Assembly (NCBI GenBank): GCA_000733355.1
Contig: JNVV01000009.1
Coordinates: 883,605-947,604, forward strand
Direction of reading: 5' to 3'
DNA: 64,000 bases
DNA from: Falciphora oryzae
Taxonomy: Eukaryota > Ascomycota > Sordariomycetes > Magnaporthales > Magnaporthaceae
The first letter of the stretch is position 1. Each line of letters begins with the position of its first letter. Under the pieces are notes generated by a model, which saw nothing but the letters and a program-made list of their open reading frames with translations, ran no database searches and was not told the DNA's origin. Shown here one piece after another: positions 56,572 through 64,000 of the stretch. A program made the position numbers and the translations under genes.

Positions 56572-58656
56572 TTATGCGTTGTTCTCGATCCACTCCTCCA
56601 GCTTCTCCACCAGGTCTGCCTTCTTGCCCGTCGGGCTGATCCCCTTGGACGTGAGGATCGCCTTGAGGTCGACCACCGTCATCTTGGCGAGTGTGCCCTG
56701 CGCTAGCGCCGCCTTGAGCTGCGCGTGGCTCATGCCCGCCGGCCCGCCGGCGATGGCGATCCTGGACTTCTTGGCCGGGCGATCCCCGTCGTCCTCCAAC
56801 TCGCGCTTCATGGCCCGCTCGTCGCGCGCGACCCTGGCCGCCGCCTCGAACCCCTCGTTTAGCTCTCTGAGCGCGTCACCTGAGCGCTTGGCGATGGCCT
56901 TGTACTTGGGCACCGTCAGGTCCTCCGGGTGCTCGGGCACCTCCTCCTCCAGCGCGAGCGCCTGCAGGATCCGGTAGTGCCACTGCAGCGCCGGGTTGGG
57001 GTACTTGGTGGGATTGTACATGCCCTTGGGCAGGTGCAGGTTCTTGACCACCTTCTCCATCTCCGTGATCAGCTCCCTAGGCGCCTTGGCTGTCGTGCGC
57101 TTGTCGGGCTCCCGCAGGTCGTCGGCGAAGGGCAGCGGGTACAGCCACAGGCCGGCGGGGAGGAAGGGCGTGCCCGACTCCTCGTCCGACGGGCTCCGGG
57201 ACGGCATGATGGCGACGAGGATCGGGTTCGCGTTGACGCGCGCCACGAGCCACGCCAGAGCCACCTTGTCGTCGCGCAGCAGCTTCTTCCAGAGCGCCGA
57301 GAAGACGCGGTGGGAGCCGACATAATCCTCCTCGGCGGGGAAGATGTAGGTCGACTTCTTGACGGACGCCCACACTGGGATCGCCGACCGCGGCTTGAAG
57401 CCCACGATGCGGAGCATGTGGCCGCCCCAGTCCTTGAGCGCCTTTGTCTCTTCGGGCGTGAAGTGTACGTACTCGCCACCGAACTTGTGGGCTTTTTTGA
57501 GCTCTGACTTGTCCACCGTCCGCGCGCTCTCCGACATCTCCAGCTTGGTCGTCTCCCCCGTGGCTATCTGCGGCGTCTCGCCTTCTATGTAGATATAGCA
57601 GCTTCTGGCCGGCTTCTGCACGTGAAGTGGGATGTAGCCTTTGACCGAGATGGTCAGGCCAGGCGCAATCTCAAACGGCAGATGGGAGAAATGAGCGCGC
57701 TTGGGTGTCTGCTTCGAGTTGATATTCGAGATGAGCGAGTTGAGGAGTGTCAGGCCGTCGCCCGATTTGGCCGACTTGATGTCATCCGAGGCTCCAGCCT
57801 CAGACGCCGGGTCGCGGTAGATGATGTCCTGTTCAGACCAGGTTAGCCGTGGGCATATACAAGAAATTTCAGGAACTTGGCCGCACATCGTAGAGCTTGG
57901 TCAGGTCAAAACTCTCATCTTTCCTACTTATGGGGAAGAGCTCGATAATGACGCCAAGATCGTAAAGGTCCTTGGCACGGACAGCCGCGGATGAACGCGA
58001 GGCCTTGTCGCCACCATGCGGACTGTCGTTGTCTGTGATGATGAACAGGCGCCGGGAGCCGAAGTTGGGAGCGCTGGTGGTGAAGATCTGGTTGGCGCAG
58101 AATAAGACATTGGCCATGTTGACAGCCCCGTCGGCCGGTTTCAGCACCTCTTCAGGATCGTCGCCTTCCTCGACGAGGTTCTTGAGCCGCTTGATGTCCT
58201 CGGCAATGGGTATGTCCAGGTCCATGAACAGGTAACAGTGGGGGTAGCGGGTGCTACCGCTGCCATGCTCCTCGTCCTCGCGGAACTTGGAGTTTTCGGT
58301 GCCAAAGAGCAGGATTCCCATCATGTCATTAGGCGTGGCGATGATGCGCTGCTGCATGATCTGGTAGGCGCACTTGAGCGCCGCAGCGGCAGGGCTATCT
58401 GTGTCGCCCTTTTTAGAGCTGCCTTTTGCCGGCTGCTCGAGCATCGACGAGCTGATATCGATGGCGAACAGGACGGCATCCTTCTGAGATTTGTAGTCCT
58501 GTTGGGCTCTCCCGTCAGCCTTGAGTTCTTTGCATCGCGCGTGGGGCCTCACGTGTCTCCTGAGAGATGTGAGTTTGGAGAACAAACAGATTCATCGAGT
58601 TCCTCGTCTTCCTCCTCCTCCTCCTCACGATCTTGACGGAAGGGTTTCCCTGACAT
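56572..58656 (-). CDS. KU70: Ku70, DNA end-joining subunit
   Basis: Three exons (58656-58588, 58498-57887, 57828-56572) giving 645 aa. With Ku80 it rings broken DNA ends and starts non-homologous end joining; it also acts at telomeres. The 23-codon first exon encodes MSGKPFRQD and a Glu run. The vWA-like domain starts [19 protein letters not shown]. The beta-barrel core follows ([46 protein letters not shown]). A SAP DNA-binding motif forms the C-terminus ([20 protein letters not shown], then [15 protein letters not shown]). Intron 1 has an atypical GTTTGT donor, but phase and branch site (CTGAC) support it. Intron 2 (58 nt) has GTGCGG. Confidence 0.94.
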
Positions 58657-59122
58657 CTTGCAGTGCTGTTATGGCGACAACACGAGGTGCCCGTGTCGTT
58701 CGCAATGTGATGACGATGGTTGGGGCTTTGGTGCGGGCAGTCAAGAGACGCGACGGCTAGGCAGCCAACGCGGCAAAGTGGAGAACGGCCTCACGGCTGA
58801 AACGCGAAAGCACGTGCGAGTCGAACTCGAAAGGCGAGCGCCAATGAGATGTTGCGTAATTGGCCTCAATTGCAGGGAAGCTCAAGCTCGATGTGGGGGT
58901 TGGCATTCGATCCATTGATTCCCGAACAGCATCATCGATCGGCCCACTGAAGCTCCTTGCCTCAGTTGTGCTATTTCTAAATCTTCGTTACCTGTCGTTC
59001 GGAACCTCCGGACAGCACCAATTCGCCGATTTGACGGTACCACTATCGCCAAGATATCAAGAAACTGCGTCATACTTGAACAACACTGAACAAAAAGCCG
59101 TTGCCGCCGTCGAGGATACAAG
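58657..59122. promoter_or_regulatory. Divergent promoter region KU70 / HEM15
   Basis: 466 bp between the two start codons, enough for one shared promoter. No specific site assigned. Confidence 0.45.
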
Positions 59123-60578
<1,456 letters not shown>

Positions 60579-60774
60579 TAAGGCCTTTCTTGCAACAACC
60601 CAATTCTTTTACATGTAAAACTGTGTATATGGAAAAGGCTCCCTTTATTTGGTGATAGATGGCTAAAATACGGTATAAAACAAGCCAGCAGGGTACAAAG
60701 CGAAGAAAAAGGGATATAGCCATTTATTTGCTACATCATCCCACTGTCAACCCCTGAGCCTGCGAAGCGTGGCT

Positions 60775-61850
60775 TCAGGGTGGTGACCCTGTAGTGGGCC
60801 GCAATTCGATCTGATTACTCTGATCGTTCGACCGCGTTCTGGTCCCGATGCCCGAGATAATGACCTGGGCGAGCTCATAGAAGGTGCCCCCCAGCAGGAA
60901 GATGGCGATGACCTGTCCGAAACTCCACTCGTGCTCCTGCTCCGCGAGGTGGTTGCGCTCGATCATCTGCTCGAGGGAGACGATGGCGTATATAGAGAAG
61001 ACGACGTATGCAACGGCCTGCAGGCCCTCGCTGATGCGCGGGTCTGGCCCATCGTGGGAAGCGCCAGAGCCGCGACGCCGCCGGACAGACTCGACGTCGC
61101 TGTCGTCGGCGGCACCCCCGGAGTTCCAGCCGCAGCAGTTGGCCTGGACGCGCCACCCGTTCCTACCCCTGCCGCCGCCGCCGCCGCCACCATCCTTGTC
61201 CCGGAGCGAGCACAGGGCGGCGAGCCAGCAGGGAAGGCCGAGGAGCACGACGACGACAAAGAAGGCGGGCACGACGGCGAACGTGGCCAGGATGACGTAG
61301 CGGAACACGTCGGCGGTGGCGTCGACCGAGACGCCAAAGATGACGTACACGGTCGAGCCGTTGCACCCGGGCTGCGAGCCAAAGTCGGGCGCGTGCGCCC
61401 ACACGTAGATGTCGAAGGCGACGAAGGCGACAGCCGCCAGGGTCGCGACGGCAGCGTCCAGGATGCTGCTCCGCAGGCGGCGCCCGTAGCGTCCCCGCGC
61501 GGCCAGGTTGATGCCGAGCAGGGCGAGCAGGTGCTGCACGACGATGGCGTGGAAGAGGGTCAGCTTGTGCTGGAAGGTTTGCACGACGGCGGTGCAGAGC
61601 AGCGCGAGGCCCTGGAGCCCGAGGGCGGACGAAGAGGCGCGCTCGAACTCGGAGGCGCCGCGGCGGTCGGGCGAGAGGAGCTTGACGAGGAAGGGGAGGA
61701 GGCGGCCGGTTAGACAGAGGGCGTAGATGGAGATTCGGATCTGGGGTTTTGTTAGCTGGGTTGTTTTGATATGCTGGAAGGGATGGATTGCTTGGTACTC
61801 ACTCCCGTGCCGCTGACGTCGGGATTCGACTCGATTTCACAGACGCCCAT
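60775..61850 (-). CDS. Seven-TM membrane protein of unknown function
   Basis: Two exons (61850-61803, 61740-60775) giving 337 aa. Exon 1 encodes a short acidic start (MGVCEIESNPDVSGTG); the join continues IRISIYALCLTG. I count about seven hydrophobic segments: ISIYALCLTGRLLPFLVKLL, ALGLQGLALLCTAVV, LFHAIVVQHLLALLGI, AAVATLAAVAFVAFDIYVW, YVILATFAVVPAFFVVVVLL with a CWLAALC extension, VAYVVFSIYAIVSL, and FGQVIAIFLLGGTFYELAQV. A Gly/Arg loop (~205-250) separates segments 5 and 6. The fold could be receptor-like or channel-like; I do not recognise the family. A second hydrophobic gene lies on the other strand upstream. Confidence 0.75.
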
Positions 61851-62750
61851 CTTTATAGCCCGAGGTGGGTGTTTTGCTAGGTATATCTAGTGCACGCACA
61901 TATATACGCTCTCACTTTCACATTGAGGGAAACTAAACACTGAAGGGCATGAGAACAATTTGCAGTTAGCCAGTTTTATCTCTTCTTATCACGAACTGCT
62001 GCGGAGTGCCTTTTTTTAATGATCTTGGGCAGTGAAAATGGTACACACCTCGAGATATCCACATTAAAAATCCGCCCAAGACGGCTCGTGATGCTCAGCC
62101 TCACACTTTCTACCTTGGTCTCTTTCACTTATCAACGGGGCGGCATCGCGCGCCAGAGTGCATAAAAATCCGCCTTGGGCTCACGTAGGCATAAAACAGA
62201 GCGCCCGATTGCAGCTCAAGAAATCGGGCGATGGACGGGGCGGGCCTCATGAAGCGGTCGCCTGTCTGGAGAGGGGAAGGCGGCGAGCTGAAAAATGCAC
62301 CACCACTAGGCTTGTTGGCGGCCCATTGGTCGCCTACCCATCTATCGCTTTTCGCTCGAGATGCACGTTGCAGGCACAGCCACCCCGGCAAAAGGTGATC
62401 TTCGGGCGCCGCCTTGGCACATGAGCTTTCACCTGTCTCGTTTCCCCGTGGGTATATATGGAGGACATTGACGAGGTAGACAGTTCGCCGATGACAACCA
62501 AAGAGGATTTTGAGGGGACTCGCCAAAATCCAGCAAGATAGATAGGGATTGAAGAAACAAAGGACACAGAGCGAATTCTGGCATTCGGGTATGGTACCCA
62601 ACACAAGCCCAGGCCCGCACGCGAAAGAACCAGCATCAGAAGCGATGAGAGGGGCGGATAAGGAGAGGCTATTGACAGGCGAGCAATCACACCCCAAATA
62701 CGAGCAATAACAAAAACGGTAGACGCAGCTAACCCGCCCACACCACCCAG
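61851..62750. other. Divergent gap; first exon of the next gene probably hidden here
   Basis: About 900 bp between the seven-TM gene start and the first exon I can place for the plus-strand membrane protein. A start exon is expected here, but several ATG/donor pairs fit equally badly, so I do not assign one. Confidence 0.4.
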
Positions 62751-63837
62751 TCCTGCTGTTCCTGATCCTCTCCGCCATCGACGTGGCCTTCAACGCGGCG
62801 GCGGGGCCCGCGGCGGTCGCGACGGGGGCGCACGTCAACAACGGCGACAGCGGGCCGCTGCCGGACGCGGCGCTCGGGATCGGGGCCGTGTCGGGCGCGA
62901 CCAAGGCGGGGATCCTGGCCTTCGTCGGGTTCCTCGAGTTCGCCGACATCGGCGTCGCGTCCAAGCTGCTGCTCATCATCGTCGGCACCGTCTTTGGCGT
63001 GTCGGTGCTCATCACGGCGCAGGTGTGCAGCATGGTGCTGGGCGAGAGTCAGTGTTTTTTTTTTTCTTCTTCTCTTCTTTCTTTATATCTACCCTTATAT
63101 GATAAAACTGTTATTATTGCGCTCATAGCGATGGCGGTTATTGCATTATCAGTGAGGTTCATCATGACTGACATGCACCACTTACACGCGAAAATAACAG
63201 CCCCATCCGAGCTCCTCAAAGCGGCCCTCGTTGCCGCTCTCCCGCTCCAATTCGAGGGCGTCGGCATGTACATCTGTAAGTCATGCAAATTTACTTTCCT
63301 ATGTCGCGCGTCGTAAGGTTCATCCCCAGACAGATCCGCCCCTTGATCGCGCCACAATCTTATGAAGACCTTCAACTCTATGGGCCCACCGATCCGGCCC
63401 GGATTTTGGGTGGGGACGGCGGAGACGGCGGAGCGGGCCCGCCGCCGGCAATCTCATCGTGTCTTGACTCTTTTACTCGATGTTGGGGAAGATCGCTTTG
63501 TTTGTCGATCAGGGATGGAGAAAAATTCGTGCGGGGAAAAACCAACAGCCCCAACAAAGCTAACGCATCTCGATCCACACCCAAAACAGCAAGCAGCCAC
63601 CACAGGGAAGAGAACAAGTCGGGCGGCCTTCGCACCCTCTCGGGCACATATCTGCAGATCATCGGATGGGACGCCCTCGGCGGCTACACCTTTGCGAGGA
63701 TGGCCGAGAACCTGGGACGCCCCGTGTGCTCGCTGGGCGCCGCGGCGGCCGCGGGAGGCGTGTATGGAGTCTTGTCGGGAATCCCCAAGCTGATAGCGTA
63801 CATTGCCTGGAGCTGGTTCCACAATAGAGATGGCTGA
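62751..63837 (+). CDS. Hydrophobic, Ala/Gly-rich membrane protein (5' end unresolved)
   Basis: Proposed exons 62751-63047, 63153-63275 and 63590-63837, with an unplaced start exon upstream. Exon A begins after CTAACCCGCCC...CACCCAG and encodes LLFLILSAIDVAFNAAAGPA, then ILAFVGFLEFADIGV and KLLLIIVGTVFGVSVLIT. Exon B encodes a short region with LLKAALVAALPLQFEG. Exon C ends LGAAAAAGGVYGVLSGIPKL ... AWSWFHNRDG. Phases fit (A+TG, T+CA), and the branch sites CTAAC are good for the first and third acceptors. Three or four membrane segments are likely. It may be two genes; the 314-nt second intron is the weak point. I do not recognise the family. Confidence 0.45.
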
Positions 63838-64000
63838 GATGAGATGTTGAGGAAGTCATCGGTGTAGTTGCTTAGTCACAAGAACACAAATGCAAATCAC
63901 GCGAAATAACTCTTTGCAAGTAGTTCTATGCCAGATAAACTGTAGGATGAAGGTATGATGAGTTTCCAAAGGAGAGCGAGCGCATGGCTATGTATACATG

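Overview
The window is nuclear DNA of a filamentous ascomycete, most likely a Sordariomycete. The reasons are GC-rich coding sequence, introns of about 55-110 nt with GT..AG ends and CTAAC/CTGAC branch sites 5-25 nt before the acceptor, intergenic gaps of 0.3-3 kb, and family members typical of Pezizomycotina (long Cdc3-type septin, LysM protein, Zn(II)2Cys6 regulator). There is no species-level evidence. One run of N (26399-26631) marks an assembly gap inside a gene. I see no transposon, secondary-metabolite cluster, CRISPR array or rRNA.

Layout. 1-7.3 kb: the end of a GPI-type cell-wall protein, a DUF7053-like repeat protein (-) and an ORC4 carrying a PHD finger (-). 8.0-11.3 kb: ENP1/bystin (-) and HGH1 (+), diverging from a 406-bp gap. 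11.7 kb: tRNA-Ala(AGC). 13.2-17.8 kb: two long intron-less genes, one unknown and one with a LysM domain. 18.4-25.3 kb: ARV1, V-ATPase subunit e, a beta-hydroxyacid dehydrogenase and mitochondrial N-acetylglutamate synthase. 26-35 kb: a BAR protein, LSM4, a mitochondrial PPR protein and a DHA1-type MFS transporter. 35.6-43 kb: a cPLA2-like lipase and a Cdc3-type septin. 44.7-48.9 kb: NAM9 (mitoribosomal uS4m) and the La protein. 52-64 kb: a Zn2Cys6 regulator, an FHIT-type hydrolase, KU70, a ferrochelatase with Fe-S ligands, a seven-TM protein and an incompletely resolved membrane protein.

The genes do not form one pathway. They are mostly housekeeping genes for replication and repair, ribosome and RNA work, mitochondria and endomembranes. 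The observations most worth following are the PHD/ORC4 fusion, the many very short first coding exons (down to the ATG alone), a 23-nt internal exon, a GC-AG intron, a uORF whose stop overlaps the main start codon, and a possible Pol III transcription unit near the left edge. Exon limits were worked out by hand from splice signals and reading phase and have no transcript support.
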